DNA of 64,000 nt from Candidatus Rifleibacterium amylolyticum (GTDB lineage: Bacteria > Muiribacteriota > Ozemobacteria > Ozemobacterales > Ozemobacteraceae). Shown here piece after piece: positions 16,328-24,763 of the stretch. The stretch lies in contig JAACJG010000019.1 in NCBI GenBank assembly GCA_009917695.1, forward strand, positions 1 through 64,000. The letters run 5' to 3'. Numbering within the stretch: the stretch's first letter is position 1; each line of letters opens with the position of its first letter. The translations under genes were made by a program, and so were the position numbers. Below the pieces are notes generated by a model. The model was not told where the DNA came from. It saw nothing but the letters and a program-made list of their open reading frames with translations, and ran no database searches.

Positions 16328-18604
16328 ATGAAACACGTATTAGTCTTTATGAGAAACGACTACGGCTGGAAACTCTTACTGGCCGCCATTCTAATAACTC
16401 TTTTGAACTGTAGTGCCATCAGCGCGACTGAAGAAATCACTTTGAAGATCTGGGATTTTCCGCGCTGGCTTGAACCAGGTGAAAACACCGACCGTTTCAC
16501 CTGGATGAACCGCAAGATCAAGGAATTCGAGGCACAGAATCCCGGTGTCAAGGTCGATCTGACCAAATTAACTTGGCAGCGCGGGCACGAGAAGCTGAAG
16601 ATTGCCGCAGTAAGTGGTAATTACCCCGATGTTGCCCCAGGCGTCGTACCGTTGCTGTTCATTCGCGAAAATCTGATAGAACCGGTTGATGAATATTTGA
16701 ACGCCGAAGACCGGGCCGATTATTTTCCGGCTGCACTCAAAGCTTTCGAAGTCAAAGGCAAAACCTATGGCTGGCCTTGGTATATGGGCGGTCAACTGCT
16801 TTATCTGAATGCCGACATCTTTGCTTCAGCCGGCGTTGAACTGCCGGTCGAGGGACGCTGGACTCCAGAAGAGTTTACAGAGAAAATGGCACAGATCCAG
16901 GCTTATATGAGCCCGGCAGAGAACACACCCGGAACGAATGGGCAGCCAGCCCAGGGCCATTACCCGCTCGGCCTGTATTTTCAAAAAGACGAGACCGCCA
17001 ACCTGCCTTTTCTGATGTGCTTCGGCGGCAGCATTATAGATCGTGACGGCAAATATGCAGGCGATTCAGAAGAATTTCTCAAGGGAATCAAATGGGTCAA
17101 CCAGCTGCGCGAAATGAAAATTATCCCGCCAGACAGTGGCGGACGCTCTGCCAACGACATCTGGACCGCCTTTGGCCGCGAAAAACGCCTGGCTGCTGGC
17201 GCCTTCGGGCTCTGGGGAATCAAGGCGATGACCGACAAGTTCCCTACCAACTTTGAAGTAGTTCATTTTCCCGCCATGCCAGGTCGTCCGAGTGGTGCTT
17301 TTTTGGGCACTTCCGGCTTTTATGTATTTAAAAACTCTGACCAGAGAAGAGTTAAACTGGCCATGCAGCTGGCCCGTTTTCTGACCCTGGGCGAGCAGCA
17401 GCGCGATCTCGTTCACTATACTCAGTTTCCAACGCGCAGAAGCGCCGGCAATATCTATGCCAGCGACCGCCACATGACGGCAGCCTGGCAGATTTTTCAG
17501 GAAGGCCAGTCAGTATTTGCCGACAGCCGCTGGCCGCAGATCGACGAAGAGGTCACCTCTTCGATTCAGCAAAGCCTGCTCGGCCGCGTCGATCCGCTTA
17601 CCGCCATGCGTGAATCAGGCGAACGGGTTAACCGGGTTCTTTCCGTCGAAAGCGGCTCGATAAGTGAAGACGTCAGCAAAAGCAGCCATTTTGCTTCGGT
17701 CATCGCCATACTCTCGATACTGGCAATGGTTTTTGCGCTGCTGTCGAGACAGGCGCATCTGATCATGATCGTGCCGGCAGTCAGCCTCACCGGACTGTTT
17801 CTCTTCTACCCGCTGGCAGATGCTCTGTTATTGGCATTTCGCGATTACCGCATCGGCGAAGTCGGTGGGTATACGATCGAAAACTTCCTCAGAGCCTGGA
17901 ACGACCCGCGCTTCATCATTGCCTGCAAAAACACCATGCTCTACAGCCTGCTTGTCGTACCGGCGAACGTTTTTACTGCGCTGGTGGTGGCCAGCCTTAT
18001 TCATGGCCTGCAGGGCAAAACCAAATCGTTTTTCCGGGCAGCCTATTATCTGCCAGGAGTCGCCTCAGTCGTAGTTCTGACCATGGTCTGGCGCTGGCTG
18101 TTCAATACCGAAGTCGGGCTGTTCAATTCGACCCTGCGCTGGTTCGGCATGAGCCCGGTTGGCTGGCTTTCTGACCCCTCGGTAGCCTTTATCTCGGTCA
18201 TCATCTCAGGCATTCTCAAGTCACCTGGCGGCGCCATGCTGATCTATCTCGCTTCGATGGCCAATATTCCGAACTCGCTATATGAAGCTGCCGATCTTGA
18301 AGGTGCCGATGCGTTCAAAAAGTGGTGGCATATCACCGTGCCGCTGCTCGGCGGCACCACGACATTTCTGATGATCACAGGTGTAATCGCGGCCCTGCAG
18401 GTTTTTGCACAGGTGCTGATGTTGACTGACGGAGGGCCGGGAAACTCGACTCAGGTTGTCGTTCTACGTGTATACACATCAGCTTTCCGCGATTTTGATT
18501 TTGGTCTGTCATCGGCGATGGCATTGATTCTGTTCGCTGCAATAATGGTGATCACTCTTATTCAACGCAGGTTCTCGCGCCAGGAAGTCGAGTATCTCGC
18601 ATGA
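16328..18604 (+). CDS. Sugar ABC transporter: substrate-binding protein fused to MalF-type permease
   Basis: The 758-residue product joins two proteins that are normally separate. After a hydrophobic leader, residues about 35-440 form a family-1 sugar-binding protein (ITLKIWDFPRW start, GKTYGWPWYMGGQLLYLN, then GTSGFYVFKNS). A membrane helix near 450 leads into a MalF-like permease of six or so helices with the ATPase-docking EAA loop (YEAADLEGADAFKKWW). It imports an oligo- or amino sugar. The ATG at 16328 follows GGAGAGGAG, though 14 nt away; the open frame extends 534 nt upstream but is antisense to the protease. The next permease overlaps by 4 nt. No ATPase gene is present, so a shared one must serve. 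Confidence 0.85.
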   Translation: MKHVLVFMRNDYGWKLLLAAILITLLNCSAISATEEITLKIWDFPRWLEPGENTDRFTWMNRKIKEFEAQNPGVKVDLTKLTWQRGHEKLKIAAVSGNYPDVAPGVVPLLFIRENLIEPVDEYLNAEDRADYFPAALKAFEVKGKTYGWPWYMGGQLLYLNADIFASAGVELPVEGRWTPEEFTEKMAQIQAYMSPAENTPGTNGQPAQGHYPLGLYFQKDETANLPFLMCFGGSIIDRDGKYAGDSEEFLKGIKWVNQLREMKIIPPDSGGRSANDIWTAFGREKRLAAGAFGLWGIKAMTDKFPTNFEVVHFPAMPGRPSGAFLGTSGFYVFKNSDQRRVKLAMQLARFLTLGEQQRDLVHYTQFPTRRSAGNIYASDRHMTAAWQIFQEGQSVFADSRWPQIDEEVTSSIQQSLLGRVDPLTAMRESGERVNRVLSVESGSISEDVSKSSHFASVIAILSILAMVFALLSRQAHLIMIVPAVSLTGLFLFYPLADALLLAFRDYRIGEVGGYTIENFLRAWNDPRFIIACKNTMLYSLLVVPANVFTALVVASLIHGLQGKTKSFFRAAYYLPGVASVVVLTMVWRWLFNTEVGLFNSTLRWFGMSPVGWLSDPSVAFISVIISGILKSPGGAMLIYLASMANIPNSLYEAADLEGADAFKKWWHITVPLLGGTTTFLMITGVIAALQVFAQVLMLTDGGPGNSTQVVVLRVYTSAFRDFDFGLSSAMALILFAAIMVITLIQRRFSRQEVEYLA

Positions 18605-19413
18605 ACCTGCACAAAGCACATTATCTGTCACTTGCCTTTCTCAGCATAGGTCTCATCCTCACCGCCGGTCCACTGGTCTGGATGGTAATAACAGCTTTCA
18701 CCTCGCCTGAGGCGCTGGCTGCCACCCCGCCCCGTTATGGCGAATTTTCGCTCGAAAACTTCAAGGTTCTGCTTTCTGCCGGCAGTATACTGCGCTGGAC
18801 GATCAACTCATTCCTGGTGGCGGCGGCAGTAACCCTCGCTCAGACCATTTTCAATTCGCTGGCGGCCTTCGGCTTTTCGGTTGGCCGCTTCAAAGGTCGC
18901 GAAAGCATATTCATGATCCTTCTAGCTGCCATGATGGTGCCTGGCCAGATCGTCATGCTGCCGTTGTTTCTGTTCATGGCGAAATGGGGCCTGATCGACA
19001 ATCTCTGGTCGGTAATTCTGCCGGCAATGGCGGCCCCGTTCGGGATTTACATGGTGCGTCAGTATATGGATTCGATCCCGATACAGATGTCGGAAGCTGC
19101 GCAAATCGATGGCGCCAGCGAGCTGCAGATTTTCACGCGCATCTATTTTCCGCTGTCGATGCCAATACTGGCGACTTCGGGCATCTTCACCTTTATCGCG
19201 CAATGGAACGCATTTTTATGGCCTTTGATTACACTTAACAGCGAAAAATACTACACCCTGACCGTTGGTCTCTCGACACTGCAGGATCAGCAGATCATGG
19301 ATTTCGGACTGCTGATGGCAGGCGCAACACTGGCCGCTGTGCCCATGGTGGTAGTATTCATATTCTTTTCGCGCTATATGCTTGAAGGCATGCGCAAAGG
19401 ATCGATTCAGTGA
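18601..19413 (+). CDS. Sugar ABC transporter permease, MalG type
   Basis: The 270-residue protein has about six hydrophobic helices and the inner-membrane-component EAA loop EAAQIDGASELQIF near residue 161, followed by the usual IYFPLSMP. It pairs with the MalF-like half of the upstream fusion to form the translocation pore of a carbohydrate uptake (CUT1) importer. Its ATG overlaps the upstream stop by 4 nt (ATGA), and its own stop overlaps the kinase GTG start, so all three genes are translationally coupled. The substrate is not readable; the linked kinase and nagB point to an amino sugar. Confidence 0.9.
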   Translation: MNLHKAHYLSLAFLSIGLILTAGPLVWMVITAFTSPEALAATPPRYGEFSLENFKVLLSAGSILRWTINSFLVAAAVTLAQTIFNSLAAFGFSVGRFKGRESIFMILLAAMMVPGQIVMLPLFLFMAKWGLIDNLWSVILPAMAAPFGIYMVRQYMDSIPIQMSEAAQIDGASELQIFTRIYFPLSMPILATSGIFTFIAQWNAFLWPLITLNSEKYYTLTVGLSTLQDQQIMDFGLLMAGATLAAVPMVVVFIFFSRYMLEGMRKGSIQ

Positions 19414-20366
19414 GTCGTGTCTTCTTATCAATTGACTGGGGCGGCAGCGAACTCAAGGGCATAAACACCGGCAACCGGCGCGAGTTTTCGCGACAAGCCG
19501 GCAACATCAGACTGCTCGATCGCGAGCGCCTTCTTCAGATATGCCGTGAAGTCATGCAAGTTGCTGAAACAGGCACTACTGAGACAGTGTGGCTGATAGG
19601 CGCTGCTGGTGCCGATGACCTGACCGCCGCAAAAAGACTCGAAGAAGCAGTCAAAACAGCACATTCCGCCTGCAGCGAAGTAAATATCAAATCAGACTAC
19701 GAATGCAATCATGCAGCCTGTCTCGCCGGGAAAGACGGGATTCTGTCGGTCAACGGCACCGGCTCGATCATTTTTGCGAAGTGTGGGCAGAAAAGCGCCC
19801 GTTTTGGCGGCTGGGGCTACGTTCTCGACGAACTGCCATCAGGCGCCTGGTTCGGGCGGAAAGCACTGGAAGGGGTCTTGCGCAACCTCGAAGGCTTTGC
19901 AGAAAGCCACATATGCCGGGAAATTTACGAACAACGCGTTGCCAAGGCAGATCGCCGGAACATAATAGATACAATATACCGCGCCACCAGTATCCAGCAG
20001 AAACTCGGCGAATTCGCTCCGGTTTTTACAGAAGCTTTTGCTGCCGGCTGTCCGTTTGCGGCGAAGGCGGTAAGCGAATCGATCACTCAACTGCTTGGCT
20101 TTTTCCAGCAGGCTGCCTCTCAAACAGGATTGAGCGGCAGCATCAACCTCTGCGGCTCAGGCGGACTCTGGCAGAAATGGTCAGAACTGGCACCTCTGGT
20201 GCTAAAAAAAGCTGCCGATGCCGGTCTTGACTTACGTCTGGTCAAACCATCGCTGCCACTGTGCTTTGGTCCGCTGCTTATGAGAGCTAAAACGGACTCT
20301 GCTGCGCAACAGGCACTGCAAAATTTTGCAGTCACGACAAGGTCATATTCATGCATGAATGATTAG
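19410..20366 (+). CDS. BadF/BadG-type kinase, probable N-acetylglucosamine kinase
   Basis: The 318-residue protein belongs to the ASKHA ATPase fold. Phosphate-1 loop LSIDWGGSELKG at residues 6-17 (D9 the likely metal-linked Asp), GILSVNGTGSI for phosphate-2, and GGWGYVLDELPSGAWFGRKA, the conserved segment of the BadF/GlcNAc-kinase group (GDEGSG-like). The group phosphorylates GlcNAc/MurNAc-type sugars; the CoA-reductase activator members have cysteine clusters, which are absent here. The start is a GTG inside GTGA, coupled to the permease. Context (sugar importer upstream, amidase, SpoIID-type protein and NagB downstream) supports amino-sugar phosphorylation. The exact sugar is inferred. Confidence 0.75.
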   Translation: MSRVFLSIDWGGSELKGINTGNRREFSRQAGNIRLLDRERLLQICREVMQVAETGTTETVWLIGAAGADDLTAAKRLEEAVKTAHSACSEVNIKSDYECNHAACLAGKDGILSVNGTGSIIFAKCGQKSARFGGWGYVLDELPSGAWFGRKALEGVLRNLEGFAESHICREIYEQRVAKADRRNIIDTIYRATSIQQKLGEFAPVFTEAFAAGCPFAAKAVSESITQLLGFFQQAASQTGLSGSINLCGSGGLWQKWSELAPLVLKKAADAGLDLRLVKPSLPLCFGPLLMRAKTDSAAQQALQNFAVTTRSYSCMND

Positions 20367-20442
20367 CAGAATCTGCTGATTTTTTGTTACGCCAACCACA
20401 AAGATCTTGCTCTGAAGCCAATTTTAGAATGTATCTTTCTTA

Positions 20443-20471
20443 TTGGCCGGCAAAAACGTTATTATTATCAT
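20443..20471 (+). promoter_or_regulatory. Possible promoter of the amidase gene
   Basis: TTGGCC (20443-20448), a 17-nt spacer and TATCAT (20466-20471) lie 33 nt before the ATG of the amidase gene. Both boxes deviate from consensus. Confidence 0.35.
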
Positions 20472-20503
20472 GAATAAGAGTATATAAGTATGTGAGGTGT
20501 ACC

Positions 20504-21505
20504 ATGAAGAAGTTGTTTGTTGTATTCAGTATCATTCTCCTGGCAGGCTGTTTTATCGCTACGCCTGTCGCCCGCGCCAACGAAGATACGCCTGATTATC
20601 AGGCCACTGTCAAAACTGGCTTCAGCGTTATCGACAAGACCTACGACCATTTTGAAACTGAGATTTTTGAGATGGACAGCGCGGTCAACAACATGCTTAT
20701 TTCGGTTAACGCAGTCAAAAGTGAAACCTGCCTGTTCAGAGCATACGCGCGCTTCAGATATGCCAAAACCGGCACCTGGACAAGATTTCTCGCTTTTGAC
20801 TCTGAGTATCACTTTGCCACCGTTGAGCCCATATCTGCCTATCAGCTTTATTTTGTAATTCGTGATCCGATGAAAGGCAAGACCGAAATTCCCGGCTTCA
20901 CCGTTCAGGGCGTTTACATCGACGAAAACACCATGGAATATGTAATGCAGGAGCCCGAAGCATTTGAACCCGCAAAAGCAGCGGCAAAGCCGACGATTAC
21001 CTCGCGCCAGGGCTGGGGTGCCAGACCGCCCAAGTCTTCATATACCCAGCACGCGGTTCAGCGCCTGGTCGTTCATCACAGCTGGATTCCGAACCAGTCG
21101 CAGTACAAAGGCGCTCTCAGCATTCGCGGAATTCAGAACTATCACATGGATGACCCCAAAACCGGCTGGACAGACATCGGTTATCACTTTCTGATTGGCC
21201 CCGAAGGAACTATCTACCAGGGTCGCCCTGAGACTGTTGTCGGAGCCCACGCTTCGCCCAATACCAACGCTGTTGGTATCTGCCTGATCGGCGACTATGA
21301 TCCCGGTAAAGATCCTATTCCGCCGGTCATGGAAAAATCACTGGTCGAACTGCTGACCTGGCTCTGCTCGAATTACAAAGTCAACCCAGCTGTAAACATC
21401 TATGGGCACTGCGACTATTCAACCAAGTCCTGCCCCGGCCTCGAAGTCTACAAAAGACTGCCACAGTATCGTCAGCAGATCATCGCCACCATAGGTCAGA
21501 AGTAA
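20504..21505 (+). CDS. N-acetylmuramoyl-L-alanine amidase (amidase_2/PGRP fold), exported
   Basis: With the ATG at 20504 (GAGG 7 nt upstream) the product is 333 residues. Its leader contains ILLAGC, a textbook lipobox with Cys16, although an ARA site at 23-25 could be used instead. Residues about 165-315 form the zinc amidase fold: RQGWGARPPK, LVVHHSW (H191/H192), then GHCDYSTKSCPG with H302 and C310 as the remaining ligands. It cleaves the bond between N-acetylmuramic acid and the stem peptide in the periplasm. Residues 30-160 are an unassigned beta-rich domain. An ORF start at GTG 20492 is possible but less likely. A strong terminator follows. Confidence 0.9.
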   Translation: MKKLFVVFSIILLAGCFIATPVARANEDTPDYQATVKTGFSVIDKTYDHFETEIFEMDSAVNNMLISVNAVKSETCLFRAYARFRYAKTGTWTRFLAFDSEYHFATVEPISAYQLYFVIRDPMKGKTEIPGFTVQGVYIDENTMEYVMQEPEAFEPAKAAAKPTITSRQGWGARPPKSSYTQHAVQRLVVHHSWIPNQSQYKGALSIRGIQNYHMDDPKTGWTDIGYHFLIGPEGTIYQGRPETVVGAHASPNTNAVGICLIGDYDPGKDPIPPVMEKSLVELLTWLCSNYKVNPAVNIYGHCDYSTKSCPGLEVYKRLPQYRQQIIATIGQK

Positions 21506-21532
21506 CACACAACTAAGCTCAGCTTAAACACA

Positions 21533-21570
21533 AACTCTCTGCCGGCAACCGCCGGGCAGAGAGTTTTTTA
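21533..21570 (+). terminator. Terminator of the amidase gene
   Basis: AACTCTCTGCC (21533-21543) pairs with GGCAGAGAGTT (21555-21565), then TTTTTA. A clear Rho-independent structure 27 nt after the stop. Confidence 0.9.
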
Positions 21571-21609
21571 TTTCGGATGTCGCATCGCAAAGACAGTGGC
21601 AGTAAACTT

Positions 21610-21859
21610 CTAGTCCTCTGTCACATATGAGTTTAAAAATTAAATCTTAGAGTCTCCGCTTATGCCGGGCTCTCGGCGTGATCTCATTCGCTACAACTCT
21701 CACCAGACGCGAGTATTGTTTAATAGCTATGGCTCTGCGTCAAAGTTGCCTGGCTCGAAGTTTCCGCGCCTGAGAAACCCGCCTGCGCCCTTGTATGATT
21801 TTTCACCAGGCGTGAATTCTACCAATCTACCCTATAATTCAAATGTGACAGAGGACTAG
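21610..21859. mobile_element. MITE-like 250-bp element with 17-bp perfect terminal inverted repeats
   Basis: CTAGTCCTCTGTCACAT at 21610-21626 is repeated exactly inverted at 21843-21859. The interior is non-coding and includes GCCGGGCTCTCGGC and the stretch CAAAGTTGCCTGG. A related copy lies at 45785-45991 and a degenerate partial copy follows directly at 21860-21936. Small size, perfect terminal repeats, several copies and no transposase are the marks of a non-autonomous element. Confidence 0.7.
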
Positions 21860-21936
21860 CCCTCCGTCACAAAAGAGTCCAAGAATTCAACCTAAGAGTA
21901 TCTGCTTTTGCCGGGCTTTCGGCGTAATCTGCGGAT
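21860..21936. repeat. Degenerate left part of the same 250-bp element
   Basis: Directly abutting the full copy, this stretch reads CCCTCCGTCACA, then TGCCGGGCTTTCGGCGT. It aligns with bases 21614-21690 at roughly three quarters identity and then stops. It may be an older partial copy next to which the newer one inserted. Confidence 0.55.
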
Positions 21937-21950
21937 TGGCCTCGCGTCTC

Positions 21951-23543
21951 TCAGTACATCTTTTTGAGGATGCTGCCGGGAAAATAGTGGGCGAGAATGC
22001 GCGAGAATGTCCAGCCCTGTTTGGCGAGGCTCTGCGCACCGGTCTGACACATACCGACACCGTGACCAAAACCGGCGCCATAAAAGTCAGCGCTGGTGAT
22101 AAAACCGGCGGCATCACGTTTGTAGTCAGCGACAAAACAGGCGCTGGCGAAGCCACCAAAGAGCCGTCGAATATTGAGTTCTTTCATTACTGTCTTGTTG
22201 CCACGTTCACCAACGAAAGTCATACGGTAAATTCGCCCTGAAAAACCGCGGGCAATATCAGTAATGCTTTTGATCCTGCCGACAGCGAGCTGGTTTTCAA
22301 CAGCCTTCCACTCGGTGGTGGTCATGCTTTTGTTCCAGCGAAAGCGGTTGCCACCCTCAACATTCGGGTTATTGCAGTTGCACTTCGGCGGATTTTTAAT
22401 AAAATCGGTAACCTGCTTTTCTTCTGAGAGATCTAGGGCAGGCGGATTCTGGTGATCCCAGACGCCACCGAGAATTGGGTTCGGCTTGGTTGTCCAGACG
22501 AGGTGATTGGCTTCGCTATGTCCACCGCAGTTAGCCGAGTAAACGGCGCTGAGCAACTTACCGTTCGGCTCGGTCAGTATCTGACCGCTGGTCGGCACAA
22601 TCTTGCGACCGACATCTACGGTATAGATTGAATCGCCGTAAAACACCTGACAATGCTGCTCTGAGCAAGTGTCGAAGCCCTCCTGGGCGTGGCGCACGCC
22701 GATATTGTGCATGATTTCACCGCGGGCGGCCACTGCCTGCGCCTGCAAAGCACCAATTTCGGCCTTAGCCGAGATTTCAGAAGTTACAACACCGGCAAGA
22801 ACGTATTCAAGGCCGGCAGTGAGAATACAATCCATCGCATCCTGGGCACCCCAGCGAATATGCAGACGCTGGCCGGTGTAATCACGGTCGGCATAACCAT
22901 GCCAGGAGTAGCCTTTGCCGTATTCCACCTTTTTGAGGTGAATCGACTGTTGTGGCAGCAGAAGCATGTCGGGACCAGTTGCCATGGTCTGACCGTTGAT
23001 TTTGAGGGTCAGATTGCCTTTGGCAAGAGAAACGATCTCTTCGTAGATCCAGCTGGACTGCCCCTGAGACGCGAGTTTATCGACCAAAGCCTGGGCCGAT
23101 GGCCGATCAGGAAAAACGCCCACCGCAACATCAGCGCGGCGATTGTCGATCATTAAAGTCTTTTTATCGTCAGCATAAATTTCACTGCCAATAACCATAA
23201 CTTTTGCAGTTATGCCCTGGATCTGCCACTTTTCCAGCTCAGCCGCAAGAACATCTTCGTCTTCGAGTGAAGCCGACAGAACCATTACATGGTAGCGCCT
23301 GACCGCCTTGGCAGTAATCGTGCCTGTCACCTGGCATCTGTCTGCGGAGGTGATTTTTCCCATGGTACCGTTGATTTCCCAGGCGGCGCCCTGTGGGCAG
23401 TTAAAATCGAGTGATGTCGGGTATTCAGCGATCTTGATCTTGATTTCGCGGTCACCGGCAATAGCTGCCAGCGAAGAAATAACAAACACAAACAGCATTG
23501 CAAAAACTGTACAACGCCTGAGGCTAAGCTTAAAATGGCCCAT
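21951..23543 (-). CDS. SpoIID/LytB-type peptidoglycan glycan-cleaving protein, exported
   Basis: The 530-residue precursor has a signal peptide (about 1-29). The SpoIID region spans roughly residues 200-530: YVLAGVVTSEIS with the likely catalytic E256, ALQAQAVAARGEI, CSEQHCQVFYG, SAVYSANCGGHSEA and the terminal GFGHGVGMCQTGAQSLAKQG. SpoIID-type enzymes are lytic transglycosylases acting on glycan strands stripped of stem peptides, the product of amidases such as its convergent neighbour. Residues about 80-175 resemble a SPOR-like or sporulation-related repeat. Nothing indicates sporulation itself; such proteins also occur in non-sporulating bacteria. GAGGTGAAGGA precedes the ATG. Confidence 0.9.
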   Translation of the reverse strand: MGHFKLSLRRCTVFAMLFVFVISSLAAIAGDREIKIKIAEYPTSLDFNCPQGAAWEINGTMGKITSADRCQVTGTITAKAVRRYHVMVLSASLEDEDVLAAELEKWQIQGITAKVMVIGSEIYADDKKTLMIDNRRADVAVGVFPDRPSAQALVDKLASQGQSSWIYEEIVSLAKGNLTLKINGQTMATGPDMLLLPQQSIHLKKVEYGKGYSWHGYADRDYTGQRLHIRWGAQDAMDCILTAGLEYVLAGVVTSEISAKAEIGALQAQAVAARGEIMHNIGVRHAQEGFDTCSEQHCQVFYGDSIYTVDVGRKIVPTSGQILTEPNGKLLSAVYSANCGGHSEANHLVWTTKPNPILGGVWDHQNPPALDLSEEKQVTDFIKNPPKCNCNNPNVEGGNRFRWNKSMTTTEWKAVENQLAVGRIKSITDIARGFSGRIYRMTFVGERGNKTVMKELNIRRLFGGFASACFVADYKRDAAGFITSADFYGAGFGHGVGMCQTGAQSLAKQGWTFSRILAHYFPGSILKKMY

Positions 23544-23833
23544 TCCTTCACCTCGTATATATTTTACAGCTCTAATTCTAACATGTTTTCAGCAGTTTGC
23601 AAAAGAGCGCGACTTCATTTGCCAGATTGCAAAAATTCTTTGATCGCGCTCTAAATCGGGGTTTTCAAAATTATCCACCATTCTGGCCTGGCCAGGTTAC
23701 ATAAAAAATGCAAGCCACCACAACGCCAGTCCTTGATTTATTAGGAGTTCAGCAGCAATTCCTCTCTTTCGATACATCTGAAGAAGTTGAGACGGGGGGC
23801 TTATCAGTATATCTGCGGCAATCAGGCAGGTTG
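23544..23833. other. Intergenic region without visible gene
   Basis: This divergent spacer of about 290 bp between the SpoIID-type gene and nagB has no convincing ORF, RNA gene or repeat. It must hold the promoter of the SpoIID-type gene, but I see no clear -35/-10 pair on the minus strand. Confidence 0.4.
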
Positions 23834-23842
23834 TGATATAAT
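23834..23842 (+). promoter_or_regulatory. Extended -10 promoter of nagB (TGATATAAT)
   Basis: TG-A-TATAAT at 23834-23842 is a perfect extended -10 element. No good -35 is seen, which extended -10 promoters tolerate. The transcript would start near 23849, about 37 nt before the nagB ATG and its GAGGAG ribosome site. Confidence 0.6.
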
Positions 23843-23885
23843 GCGTCGGAATCCAGAATAAGCGTGCTGTCGAGGAGATAAAGCA

Positions 23886-24671
23886 ATGGAAGTAATAATA
23901 AAATCAGACAAAATCGAAGCGAGCAAACTGGGAGCTAAAATCATAGCGCGGCTGATCAAAGACAAGCCGAAAGCTGTTCTCGGTCTTGCTACGGGCTCTA
24001 CTCCGCTCCATCTATATAAAGAACTTGTACGTATGAGTCAGGAAGAATCACTTTCTTTCAGAGGTGTCACAACTTTCAATCTCGACGAATATGTCGGCCT
24101 TGATCCTGAGCACCCGTGTTCGTTTTACAGTGAGATGCACAAGAATCTATTCTGCCACCTCGACCTGGCAAAAGGTGCGAGTCACCTGCCCGATGGCATG
24201 GCGCAGGACATTCCGGCCAGCTGCGCCGCTTATGAGGCTGCCATAAAAGTTGCCGGCGGCATAGATCTGCAATTACTGGGGATAGGGCACGACGGGCACC
24301 TTGCTTTTAACGAACCCGGCTCATCGCTGGCTTCGCGCACCCGTCTCAAAACCCTTTCACAAAAGACGGTCAAAGCCAATTCGCGTTTCTTTGGCAGCGA
24401 AGAAAAGGTTCCAAGGCATGTTGTAACAATGGGTCTGGGGACGATAATGGAAGCAAGACAGTGTGTTCTGCTGGCATTTGGAGGAGACAAAGCCGAAGCT
24501 GTTCGCGACATGATAGAGGGTCCGGTTTCGGCGTCATGCCCTGGCAGCATACTTCAGTTTCACGAAAAGGCGATAATATTGCTCGATCCTGAAGCTGCCG
24601 GAAAGCTCAAGCGCAAACAGTATTACCTCGACGTCTACGCCGGCAAACCTGACTGGCAATTATGGGATTAG
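23886..24671 (+). CDS. nagB: Glucosamine-6-phosphate deaminase
   Basis: The 261-residue protein has the whole NagB signature: VLGLATGSTP (phosphate loop), NLDEYVGL with D67, and LGIGHDGHLAFNEP with D136, H138 and E143 matching the E. coli catalytic set (D72, D141, H143, E148), then TMGLGTIMEAR. It converts glucosamine 6-phosphate to fructose 6-phosphate and ammonia, feeding amino sugars into glycolysis. Length is typical. No nagA (deacetylase) is in the window. It has its own promoter, GAGGAG ribosome site and a start 7 nt downstream. Together with the upstream kinase and transporter it points to use of GlcNAc or peptidoglycan fragments. Confidence 0.95.
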   Translation: MEVIIKSDKIEASKLGAKIIARLIKDKPKAVLGLATGSTPLHLYKELVRMSQEESLSFRGVTTFNLDEYVGLDPEHPCSFYSEMHKNLFCHLDLAKGASHLPDGMAQDIPASCAAYEAAIKVAGGIDLQLLGIGHDGHLAFNEPGSSLASRTRLKTLSQKTVKANSRFFGSEEKVPRHVVTMGLGTIMEARQCVLLAFGGDKAEAVRDMIEGPVSASCPGSILQFHEKAIILLDPEAAGKLKRKQYYLDVYAGKPDWQLWD

Positions 24672-24698
24672 CTTTTACCCGAACCCTCCCGGGGTACC

Positions 24699-24727
24699 TT
24701 GTGGAGTAGCAGAATAAAAGTTATAAT
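24699..24727 (+). promoter_or_regulatory. Promoter of the metalloprotease/glycine-zipper gene
   Basis: TTGTGG (24699-24704), a 17-nt spacer and a perfect TATAAT (24722-24727), with a GGAGG ribosome site before the ATG at 24764. Confidence 0.6.
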
Positions 24728-24763
24728 TGATTAAAATATCCCCTTGGTCTCTGGAGGCTGAAA

